The notes below the pieces were generated by a model. The model had not been told where the DNA came from, did no database searches, and was given only the letters and a program-made list of their open reading frames with translations. The translations under genes were made by a program, and so were the position numbers. Shown one piece after another: positions 1-6,716 of a stretch of 64,000 nucleotides of DNA. Source of the stretch: Phycisphaerales bacterium (GTDB lineage: Bacteria > Planctomycetota > Phycisphaerae > Phycisphaerales > UBA1924); contig JADYXW010000045.1 of assembly GCA_020853975.1 (NCBI GenBank), positions 1-64,000 on the forward strand. Direction: 5' to 3'. The stretch's first letter is position 1; each line of letters begins with the position of its first letter.

Positions 1-77
1 CGCCGCTCGCTCACGCCCAGTTCGCTCTGGACGTGCTCGACGGCGATGCGCCGACGTGCCGGGCTCAGAAGTTTGGG
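1..77 (-). CDS. IS3-family transposase OrfB, N-terminal fragment (cut by window edge)
   Basis: In the -1 frame relative to OrfA the minus strand reads P-K-L-L-S-P-A-R-R-R-I-A-V-E-H-V and continues with LGVSERR. This is the usual beginning of the OrfB half of IS3 transposases, which leads to the DDE integrase domain. Only about 25 codons are inside the window. The frame has no good start of its own here, so it is probably expressed as an OrfAB frameshift product. Confidence 0.8.
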
Positions 78-343
78 CGGGCCGCCTCCCGCAGGATCGC
101 CTTGTCCAGCTCCGCATCGGCCAGCAGACGCTTGAGCCGCGCGTTCTCCTGCTCCAGCTCCTTGAACCGCCTGGCCTGATCAACCTTCAGCCCGCCGTAC
201 TCCTTCCGCCATCGAAAGTACGTCTGCTCAGTGACGCCCAGCAGCTTGCACACGCCCGCGACCGTGTTGCCCTTCCCGAGCTCCACGTCCGCCTGCCGCA
301 GCTTGTGGATCACCTCCTCCGCCGAATGTCGCTTTCTGCCCAT
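65..343 (-). CDS. IS3-family transposase OrfA (HTH subunit)
   Basis: This 92-aa protein is the DNA-binding part of the IS3 transposase. The N-terminal half has the helix-turn-helix seen in IS3 OrfA proteins (AEEVIHKLRQADVELG, then VCKLLGVTEQTYFRWRKEYGG). The second half is a leucine-zipper-like segment (KELEQENARLKRLLADAELD) that mediates multimerisation in this family. AGGAGG lies 9 nt before the ATG. The frame ends in TGA inside the overlap with orfB, and a slippery heptamer just before the stop would give the OrfAB fusion. Confidence 0.92.
   Translation of the reverse strand: MGRKRHSAEEVIHKLRQADVELGKGNTVAGVCKLLGVTEQTYFRWRKEYGGLKVDQARRFKELEQENARLKRLLADAELDKAILREAARPNF
71..77 (-). promoter_or_regulatory. 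programmed -1 frameshift slippery heptamer C-CCA-AAC
   Basis: On the minus strand the OrfA frame reads CGC-CCA-AAC-TTC-TGA. The heptamer C CCA AAC fits X XXY YYZ exactly and lies one codon before the OrfA stop. A tandem -1 slip re-reads CCC-AAA and continues into the OrfB frame. This is the standard way IS3 elements make the OrfAB transposase. I did not find a clear downstream stimulatory structure because only 70 nt are available. Confidence 0.75.
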
Positions 344-360
344 CGCCTTGATCCTCCTGA

Positions 361-390
361 TCCAGGCCGAAGTCTAAAACTCCGCCTGGA
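361..390 (-). repeat. inverted repeat in IS leader (TCCAGGC ... GCCTGGA)
   Basis: Seven-base perfect arms at 361-367 and 384-390 flank 16 bases that contain a TAGACT hexamer on the minus strand. The structure sits between the IS terminus and the orfA Shine-Dalgarno. It may form a hairpin limiting read-through transcription or translation from outside, as some IS elements do; that role is inference. Confidence 0.5.
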
Positions 391-412
391 CTCTCTTCAG
401 GGGGAAAGGTCA

Positions 413-819
413 GCCCGGTGGGTGGTGAGCTCGATGTCGCGGCTGGGGGGCACCTCCGGGCAGCGCCAGATGCCGCTGGGCACGGTCCACACGCCGTCGA
501 CGGGGTCCACGGTCTCGCCCAGGTAGCAGGCGAGGAACATGTTGATGAGCCACGGGCCGCTGCGCCACACCCCGCCGGGCATGGCCTCGGTCAGGTCGAG
601 GTACTTGGGGGGCAGCGCCTCTTTGAAATCCGGGGAGTAGCTCATGACCGCGGCGCCCTGCTGGCGCATGCTCGACGTGCAGGCGATCAGCCGGCCGGTC
701 GCGCGGGCCTTGCCCAGGGCGGGGAGGATCAGCCCGATGAGGAGCGCAATGACCGCTATAACCACCAGCAGTTCGATGAGCGTGAATCCGCGGCGGCGGT
801 CGGTGGTGGATGCGTTCAT
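413..819 (-). pseudogene. type II prepilin-like protein, truncated by the IS3 insertion
   Basis: The protein starts MNASTTDRRRGFTLIELLVV, a class III prepilin leader with G|F cleavage, Glu at +5 and a hydrophobic helix. It belongs to the prepilin-type N-terminal cleavage family that is very abundant in Planctomycetes. A WRCP motif typical of their C-terminal domains appears near residue 117. The frame continues only into the IS terminus (last codons D-L-S-P then TGA at 397). At 140 aa it is much shorter than the usual 220-300 aa, so the C-terminal part has been cut off. The missing part may survive on the other side of the IS, outside the window. Confidence 0.8.
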
Positions 820-866
820 GGGGAGGCTCCGGCCCCCGTCATACCCGGTTCACGGTCGGCGCGTTT

Positions 867-1622
867 CTAGTGCGAACAGCCGCAGCCACCATGAGAGTGC
901 TGGGGCTCGGCGATCCCCATCTTGTCGAGCTTTCGGGTGAGGAATCGCCCGTGGTGCTCCAGGTGCCAGGTGGCGTAGGAGAGGATCTGCTTCACGGTGA
1001 GCGCCCCGCGCTGCGGGTGCATGATCGTGCGGTTCCAGGCCTCCGCCGTCAGGAGCAGGAGCCACGAGGCGTGCCACTGCCGGAGGGTGTGCAGCACCGC
1101 GAGGTAGCCCCCGATGGCGTGCATGACGCGGGCGTGGTCGGCCTCCGGGTCCTCGGCGTACTCCTTGGCGCCGTTGCCGTACATGCCGGAATCGACGAAC
1201 GAGTCCTCGTCCCAGGCTTCGACGACCGGGTTGGTCTCGCCGATGGCGCGGCGCATGCGCTGCACGAAGGCGAGCTCCGCGTCCACGCAGTGCCCGAGCA
1301 GCACGCGCACTGGCCAGAGGCCCACGCCGGCCTCGGGCAGGAAGGCGTCGTCGAGTTGGCGCTCATCGAGCGAGAGCACGCGCCGATCAACGACCTCGAT
1401 GCCCCGCCTGTACCGCTGCACGAGCTGCACGGGGTCGAGCGATTCCATCTGCTCGCGGGTGAGTTCTCCGGTCAGGTGCTGGGGCTTGGTCTTGCAGCAC
1501 TGGCTGGCCGGCTTGCCCGAGCAGCAACCCCCGCCCCCCGCCGCCGACTCGTGCTCGTGCCCGTCGTGAGCGTGATCCTGGCCATGGGAGCAGCAGCCGC
1601 CTTCAGAGTGCCCGTGTGTCAT
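867..1622 (-). CDS. DinB-like four-helix metal-binding protein with His/Cys-rich tails
   Basis: The central part (about residues 55-235) resembles the DinB/YfiT superfamily, whose members bind a divalent metal with three histidines and include thiol S-transferases. Candidate ligands are His in LLGHCVDAE and the pair in WHLEHHGRFL, the usual HxxxH-type helix. The first 45 residues (GGCCSHGQDHAHDGHEHE, then GGGGCCSG) and the last ten (HSHGGCGCSH) are rich in His and Cys, suggesting extra metal binding. Substrate is unknown. The start is a leaderless-type ATG with TAGAAT six bases upstream. Confidence 0.7.
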   Translation of the reverse strand: MTHGHSEGGCCSHGQDHAHDGHEHESAAGGGGCCSGKPASQCCKTKPQHLTGELTREQMESLDPVQLVQRYRRGIEVVDRRVLSLDERQLDDAFLPEAGVGLWPVRVLLGHCVDAELAFVQRMRRAIGETNPVVEAWDEDSFVDSGMYGNGAKEYAEDPEADHARVMHAIGGYLAVLHTLRQWHASWLLLLTAEAWNRTIMHPQRGALTVKQILSYATWHLEHHGRFLTRKLDKMGIAEPQHSHGGCGCSH

Positions 1623-1628
1623 GCCCGG

Positions 1629-1634
1629 ATTCTA
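1629..1634 (-). promoter_or_regulatory. -10-like hexamer TAGAAT for the DinB-like gene (leaderless type)
   Basis: Minus-strand TAGAAT is followed by six bases (CCGGGC) and then the ATG at 1622, so transcription would start at or next to the start codon. It lies in the 22-nt gap after the upstream amidohydrolase gene. No clear -35 element is visible. Confidence 0.45.
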
Positions 1635-1644
1635 GGAGCCCGGG

Positions 1645-3099
1645 TCAGGGCTGCTTCAGGTCGCCGGTCTGGCGGTACCGCTCGCGGTACTTCTCGTAGA
1701 GCTTGGTGTGCTTGTTCGAGAGGTCGATCATGCGGCCGTCGATGAAGGCCCACTCGATGCCCGTGGTCACTTCCAGCGGGCTGCCGGTGGTCACGATGAT
1801 GGTTGCCGACTTGCCTGTGTCCAGCGAGCCGTACTTGTCCGCGACCCCCAGGATCTCTGCGGCGGTCAGCGTGAGGCACTTCACGGCCTCGTCGTGGGGC
1901 AGGCCGTGGGCAACCGCCATGGCGGCTGCGTAGGGAAGATTCCGCTCGTGGGCGGTGTCGTCGTTGTTGGCGATGGTAAACCGGAGCCCGGCGTCGTGCA
2001 GCACCCGTGGCAGGGTGTAGGGCTCGTCGTAGGACGCGTCGGCGCGGCGGGGCATCCGGTGGGTGCCCATCACGATGATGGGCACGTCGTGCTTCTTCAG
2101 CAGTTCGGCGCACCGGGGGGCGTCCTGGCCACCCACGAGCACGCAGCGCATGCCCCGCTCCGAAGCGAAGGTGACCGCCGCGTTGATCTGATCCACGTCG
2201 TTGGCCGCGATGAACAGAGGCCTCTGCCCTGCGGGGCTCTTGGCAAGGGGGTCGCTGTTCACCGTCGCCGAGCCCGTCACCGGCTCCGCGACAAAGCCCG
2301 GGAAGACGCTCCTCATGGCCTCCCACCGGAGGTCGGTCGGGTGGTTCGGGTCGCCCTCCTTGGCGCGGGCATAGGCCTCCGCGGCGTCGAAAGCGTCCTT
2401 GATCGCCTTCTGCCCCTGCCGGATGTCGCGCATCTGGTCTTCGTCCGAGCGGTCCATCCACCATGCGCTTATGGGGCGCGTGTTGGGCCAGCGCAGGCTC
2501 AGACCGGCTGAGCCCAGCACCGTCATGTCGTCGTTGGTCCAGCCATCGAGGCGGATGACCGACACCTGGCCCGCGATCGTTCCGCCCCGCGGATAGACCG
2601 CCGCGAGGAGCACGCCGTTGGACCGAGTCACGGGGATCAGCGTCGAGTCGGGGTTGACGGCGGAGACGGCCCGGACCTCGGGCGTCAGGTCTCCTGTCTC
2701 GCTCGTGTCGTTGGATGCGACGACGGATTGGATCTCAGTTAGGCCAAGCTGCGACCACGGCGCGATGAGCCCGGGGTACACGTGCCGGCCCGTGGCGTCG
2801 ATCGTGATGGGTGGAGTGGACAGCCTCACGCGGGAGAGGAACTGCGCGTAGTCGTCGGCGGTGCCCACGCCCGAGATGACGCCGTCCACGAACCACACCG
2901 CGCCGTTCTCTATCGCGGGACCGGAGACCGTGTGGACGGTCGCGCCCACGACCGCCGTGAGGCCGGTCTGGGGCGGGGCCTTCATGCCCAGGTCCTGGGC
3001 CGAAGCGGCGGCGGCGGCGGCGAGTGCCGCGGCGGCTCCGACCGCCCGTGCGAACCGGGACACTCTGACAACACAATGCGATGCGGCTGCGATGCTCAT
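1645..3099 (-). CDS. secreted amidohydrolase-fold protein lacking the HxH metal motif
   Basis: The protein has a signal peptide (about residues 1-35, ending ASAQ). An amidohydrolase/imidazolonepropionase-like fold follows, with a small beta domain (TAVVGATVHTVSG) and a barrel ending in the usual LTAAEILGVADKYGSLDTGK and IEWAFIDGR segments. Where active enzymes have PGLIDxHxH, this one reads PGLIAPWSQLGL, so the first two zinc ligands are missing. A downstream GTHRMPRR histidine remains. It is likely a non-catalytic or altered member. It lies downstream of a second amidohydrolase gene on the same strand and may be co-transcribed with it. Confidence 0.75.
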   Translation of the reverse strand: MSIAAASHCVVRVSRFARAVGAAAALAAAAAASAQDLGMKAPPQTGLTAVVGATVHTVSGPAIENGAVWFVDGVISGVGTADDYAQFLSRVRLSTPPITIDATGRHVYPGLIAPWSQLGLTEIQSVVASNDTSETGDLTPEVRAVSAVNPDSTLIPVTRSNGVLLAAVYPRGGTIAGQVSVIRLDGWTNDDMTVLGSAGLSLRWPNTRPISAWWMDRSDEDQMRDIRQGQKAIKDAFDAAEAYARAKEGDPNHPTDLRWEAMRSVFPGFVAEPVTGSATVNSDPLAKSPAGQRPLFIAANDVDQINAAVTFASERGMRCVLVGGQDAPRCAELLKKHDVPIIVMGTHRMPRRADASYDEPYTLPRVLHDAGLRFTIANNDDTAHERNLPYAAAMAVAHGLPHDEAVKCLTLTAAEILGVADKYGSLDTGKSATIIVTTGSPLEVTTGIEWAFIDGRMIDLSNKHTKLYEKYRERYRQTGDLKQP

Positions 3100-3118
3100 G
3101 CTGTGACTCGCTCAAAGA

Positions 3119-3132
3119 GGCCCGTGAGGGCC
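3119..3132 (-). terminator. small GC hairpin between the two amidohydrolase genes
   Basis: GGCCC and GGGCC arms surround a 4-nt loop; on the minus strand the hairpin is followed by TCTTTG. It lies downstream of the 3188-6691 gene and upstream of the 3099 start. The stem and T-run are both short, so it may only attenuate transcription. Confidence 0.3.
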
Positions 3133-3187
3133 GGATGGGACTGATCGGTGACCTGAGGCGAGGGAATGGGCCCGACAGGCGGAGAGG

Positions 3188-6100
3188 CTACCACTCGTGG
3201 TCCAGCCCGCAGCCGCACACGCCCGGCTCGTTGGGCGTCTTGCCCCGGAACTGGAGGTCATCGAGCTGGCGCTGGAGGGCCCGCAGTTCGTCGTCGCTGG
3301 GAGGCCTGCGCCGGCGGCCCCCTGGCCCACCGGGTCCGTCCGCGCTGCCCGGCCCGCCCTCACGAGCGCCGGTGCCGTCTCCCTGGGACCTCTTGGGCTC
3401 GGCGAGCAGCTTCTGGATCAACCTCGCACGCTCGGAGGCGATGGTCTTGCGATGGGCCGCGTCCTGCCCGAGCGAGAAGAGCTCTCGCCCGTCAACGTAG
3501 GTGCGTTCGCAGCGGCTGAAGGCGCTCATGGGCGGCCCGCTCCAGACCGCGATGTCCGCGTCCATGCCCCGTGCCAGCGTGCCCACGCGGCTGTCGACCA
3601 TGAGCTGCTTCGCGGGGTTGAGCGTGACGAACTTCATCGCCTCGGCCTCTGGAACATGGCCGTACTTCACGGCCTTGCCCGCTTCCACGTTCAGCCGCCG
3701 CGCCAGCTCGTCGCTGTCGCTATTGAAGCTCACGACGACGCCAACGTCGTGCATGAGAGGGAGTCCACCGGGGATTGCGTCCTGGACTTCCATCTTGTAC
3801 GCCCACCAGTCGGTGAAGCCGGAGCCGCCCCCGCTGTGGTCCCGCACCTGGTCGGCGACCTTGTATCCCTCGAGGATGTGCTGGAAGGTGCCGATCTTGA
3901 ACCCGAACTCCTCGGAGACCTTGCAGAGCATCAGGATCTCGTCCTGGCGGTAGCTGTGGCAGTGCACGAGACGCTCGCCGGCGAGGATCTCGGCCAGCGC
4001 GTCCAGCTCCAGGTCGCGCCGGGGCGGGTTCTTGCCCTTGCGTGAGGCGGCGTACTCCCTGGCCGCGGTGAACCGGTCGCGGATCAGCATCTCCACGCCC
4101 ATGCGGCTTGAGGGGTAGCGTGCGCCGCCCCCGCCCGCACCGCCCTGGTCTCTCGCGGGGCCGCTGTTGGCGCGCCTTGGGTTCTCGCCCAGGGCGAACT
4201 TGATGCCGGGCTTGGCGCCCTCGAAGTGCATCTGGTCCGGGTGCGCGACGCCCCAGCGGATCTTGTTGGTCTGTGACTGCCCACCGATGGCGTTTGCAGA
4301 ACCGTGCAGGTTGTTGACCGCCGTCACACCGCCCGCGAGCTGCCAGTACCAGTTGGTGGTGTCCGGGTTGGTCACGTCCTCGATGCGGCACTCGGCGGTC
4401 ACGGCCTGCCCGCCCTCGTTGACGCCCTTGCTGATGCCGGTGTGGCTGTGGCAGTCGATGATGCCGGGCGTGATGTGCTTGCCCTCGCAGTCGATGACCG
4501 CCATGCCTTCCGGCGGCCTGATGTCCGCCCCCGCCGCGACGACCTTGCCCTCGCTGATGATGAGCGTCGCGTGCTCGATCACGGCCTGGTCGGTGTTGGT
4601 CCAGAGCGTGGCGTTCACGAACGCCACGCTGGCTTGCCTGGGCAGCTCGGCGAGCCCGTAGGGCCCGAAGGGAGTGACGAGCTTCTCGGGAATGTCCTTG
4701 AGGGACGGGTCCTCGTCGTCCTTCCTGGGCTCCTCGCGCGTCTCGCGACGGGCCTTCCACGCGTGCGTGGTTCCGTCGGGCTTCACGGACTCGCCCACCA
4801 GCAGGTCTCCCTCCGCGCGGACCGAGTCCTTCCAGACGCCCTCCTCGCCCAAGGGCTTGTTGTCGTACTCAAAGGTCGCGTTAGCGCCCTCGACGTGCAC
4901 CTTCTCCCCCCGTGCGGTCTTGTCACCGACGCGGATGGAGACCGAGTCGCGGCGGATCGTGACGAGGGGATCATCGTCGGGCTTCCCATCGTCCACGCCG
5001 TTGTTCTCGAAAGCGCGCCAGCGTCCGAGCACCGTCGCGTCGGGCTTTCGCTCCGCGGACCAGGCGAAGGGCTCGCCGCTGGCGCGGATTCCCTGGCCCG
5101 AGAGCCTCGCGGGCTTGCCGGCGTCGTCGCGCTCGACCGCCGCGGAGACTACGTACACGCCCTCGGCCCCGTCCAGAGGCTGGTGATCGAAGCTGAACGA
5201 TGCACGGCTGCCCTCCACCTGCACCCTTGTCGCCTTGACGCTCTTGTCGTTCATGTGCACCGTGATCGCGTTCTCCTCGTTGATCACCAGACGCCGACTC
5301 GCCTCGGGAGCGCCCGGCACGGCGACGGCCCACTCGCCCTCGAGCTTGGTGCTTGGGGAATACAGCTCGTGGGGTCTCCCGTCGACGTACACCGCGTGCA
5401 GGCGGGTCTTTTCGGCGAAGATGGGCCCGTCGGCGATGATGATGTTGGCCCTCTTGCCGCTCTCGACGCTGCCGACCTGAGAACCGACGCCCAGGAACTC
5501 CGCGGGCACGGTCGTGAGGGCCGCCAGGGCCTCGTCCTCGGTCAGGCCGCACTTGATGGCCTTTCGCAGGTTGGCGGTGAACTGCGCTCGGTCGCGGAGC
5601 TTGGCGGTGGTGAGCGCGAACGTGACGCCGGCCCGCGCGAGACGGCGTGGGTTGGTCGGGGCCTGCTCCCAGGTCATGAGGTCGCGGAGTTCCACGCTGT
5701 CCTGGCGCGCGGGCGTTGAGACATCGGGCGCCCTGGGAAAGCTGAGGGGGATGATGAGGCCCAGCCCGTCGGTCTTGATGGCGTCGAGCCGACGGAACTC
5801 CAGCCCGCTGCCCAGGATGATCGCGGGCCGGTGGAACTCGCGGGCAATCTTCGCGGCCCGCAGGGCGTCCAGCTCGTCGCTGGTGTCAAACAGCAGGACA
5901 GGTGCGCCGGGGTCCGAGCCCTCGACCTGGAGCTGCCAGAGTTCGTCGAGCGCGTTGCGGGGTTCGTCCAGGCCGTCGGTCGCGCGCCGTGCCTGCTGGT
6001 CCGCCGCATCGCTCAGTGTCTGCCGTATGAGCGCGATCGCACCCATCTGCGAGCCCGGGTAGCCGCCCTGCCCGCCCTCGAAGTTGACTCCCTGCAGGAC

Positions 6101-6691
6101 CCGCTCGCGGTACACGGGGGGCCGGTCAGAACTGCGGTCCTCCGGGGACTTGGCGAGCGAGACGACGGCGGTCCAGCCCTTGAAGACGCCCCCACGGGGA
6201 GAGATGCCCGCGGTCGCGAAACCCAGCTTGCGGAGGGCCTCTGCGGTCGCGGCGTCCGGTCCTCCTGCCTCGCGGGCGTCGCGCTCGGGCGTCACGTTCG
6301 GGTTCCAGTGCCTGCCGGGCTTCTCGACCGTGGGCGCGGGCACGTCGACCTCGACCATCGGGTCAACGAACGCCGCGTAGACGTGCATGCCCGAGGCGTC
6401 GACCACCCGCGGGCCGATCGGCAGGCGCGGCGCGAGGACCTTGCCCTCGCCTCCCATGGCGGGCTCCGCGGGCAGAACGGCCTGGATCACGCCGTCGCGG
6501 ATCACGACGCTCGCGTGTTCCAGCACCACGCCCGGCTTCACGTGCACGGTGCAGTCGGAGAGCGCGACCCAGGTGGAATCGGCGCGACGGGGGCCGTTGG
6601 GAGGCGGGTTGAACGGGCCCGGATTGCTCGGCTGGGCGAGCGCGGCCAGGGGTGCGAGAGACAGAGCCAAGGAGGGGAGTAAGCGGCGCAT
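3188..6691 (-). CDS. secreted double amidohydrolase (degenerate N-half fused to intact C-half)
   Basis: This 1167-aa protein has a signal peptide (residues 1-19, LAALAQ). Residues about 45-420 form an amidohydrolase-like unit without HxH (HVYAAFVDPMVEVDVP at the expected place). Residues about 450-650 hold two beta-rich repeats (RADSV.. and VQVEGSRASFSFD / VHVEGANATFEYD). Residues about 675-1110 are a second, apparently active unit: PGIIDCHSHTGIS gives HxH, RLVHCHSYRQ and GTFQHILEG give further His, and FNSDSDE gives the Asp. The C-terminus is Pro/Gly/Arg-rich. The substrate is not deducible; related secreted enzymes cleave cyclic amides or peptides. It may be co-transcribed with the smaller degenerate paralogue. 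Confidence 0.85.
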   Translation of the reverse strand: MRRLLPSLALSLAPLAALAQPSNPGPFNPPPNGPRRADSTWVALSDCTVHVKPGVVLEHASVVIRDGVIQAVLPAEPAMGGEGKVLAPRLPIGPRVVDASGMHVYAAFVDPMVEVDVPAPTVEKPGRHWNPNVTPERDAREAGGPDAATAEALRKLGFATAGISPRGGVFKGWTAVVSLAKSPEDRSSDRPPVYRERVLQGVNFEGGQGGYPGSQMGAIALIRQTLSDAADQQARRATDGLDEPRNALDELWQLQVEGSDPGAPVLLFDTSDELDALRAAKIAREFHRPAIILGSGLEFRRLDAIKTDGLGLIIPLSFPRAPDVSTPARQDSVELRDLMTWEQAPTNPRRLARAGVTFALTTAKLRDRAQFTANLRKAIKCGLTEDEALAALTTVPAEFLGVGSQVGSVESGKRANIIIADGPIFAEKTRLHAVYVDGRPHELYSPSTKLEGEWAVAVPGAPEASRRLVINEENAITVHMNDKSVKATRVQVEGSRASFSFDHQPLDGAEGVYVVSAAVERDDAGKPARLSGQGIRASGEPFAWSAERKPDATVLGRWRAFENNGVDDGKPDDDPLVTIRRDSVSIRVGDKTARGEKVHVEGANATFEYDNKPLGEEGVWKDSVRAEGDLLVGESVKPDGTTHAWKARRETREEPRKDDEDPSLKDIPEKLVTPFGPYGLAELPRQASVAFVNATLWTNTDQAVIEHATLIISEGKVVAAGADIRPPEGMAVIDCEGKHITPGIIDCHSHTGISKGVNEGGQAVTAECRIEDVTNPDTTNWYWQLAGGVTAVNNLHGSANAIGGQSQTNKIRWGVAHPDQMHFEGAKPGIKFALGENPRRANSGPARDQGGAGGGGARYPSSRMGVEMLIRDRFTAAREYAASRKGKNPPRRDLELDALAEILAGERLVHCHSYRQDEILMLCKVSEEFGFKIGTFQHILEGYKVADQVRDHSGGGSGFTDWWAYKMEVQDAIPGGLPLMHDVGVVVSFNSDSDELARRLNVEAGKAVKYGHVPEAEAMKFVTLNPAKQLMVDSRVGTLARGMDADIAVWSGPPMSAFSRCERTYVDGRELFSLGQDAAHRKTIASERARLIQKLLAEPKRSQGDGTGAREGGPGSADGPGGPGGRRRRPPSDDELRALQRQLDDLQFRGKTPNEPGVCGCGLDHEW

Positions 6692-6696
6692 GCCAC

Positions 6697-6702
6697 AGCA
6701 TA
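6697..6702 (-). promoter_or_regulatory. -10-like hexamer TATGCT for the double amidohydrolase
   Basis: TATGCT on the minus strand ends five bases before the ATG at 6691, fitting the leaderless pattern seen at other genes in the window. The gap to the next gene upstream (stop at 6717) is only 25 nt. No -35 is evident. Confidence 0.35.
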
Positions 6703-6716
6703 CCGCGCCGCGGTCC

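Larger units (their letters stand above)
1..412 (-). mobile_element. IS3-family insertion sequence, left-end part
   Basis: Read on the minus strand, the element begins TGACCTTTCCCCCTGAA at about 412, which looks like an IS3-type terminal repeat starting with TG. A leader, orfA and the beginning of orfB follow, and the window ends inside orfB. The 412 boundary is placed where the prepilin reading frame stops looking like a prepilin and the TG terminus starts. The right end and any target duplication lie outside the window, so completeness cannot be judged. Confidence 0.8.

Noticed and set aside
3188..6691. Two separate genes with a missing stop
   Set aside because: The linker between the two amidohydrolase halves is long, regular and in one frame, with no internal Shine-Dalgarno; a genuine fusion is simpler.
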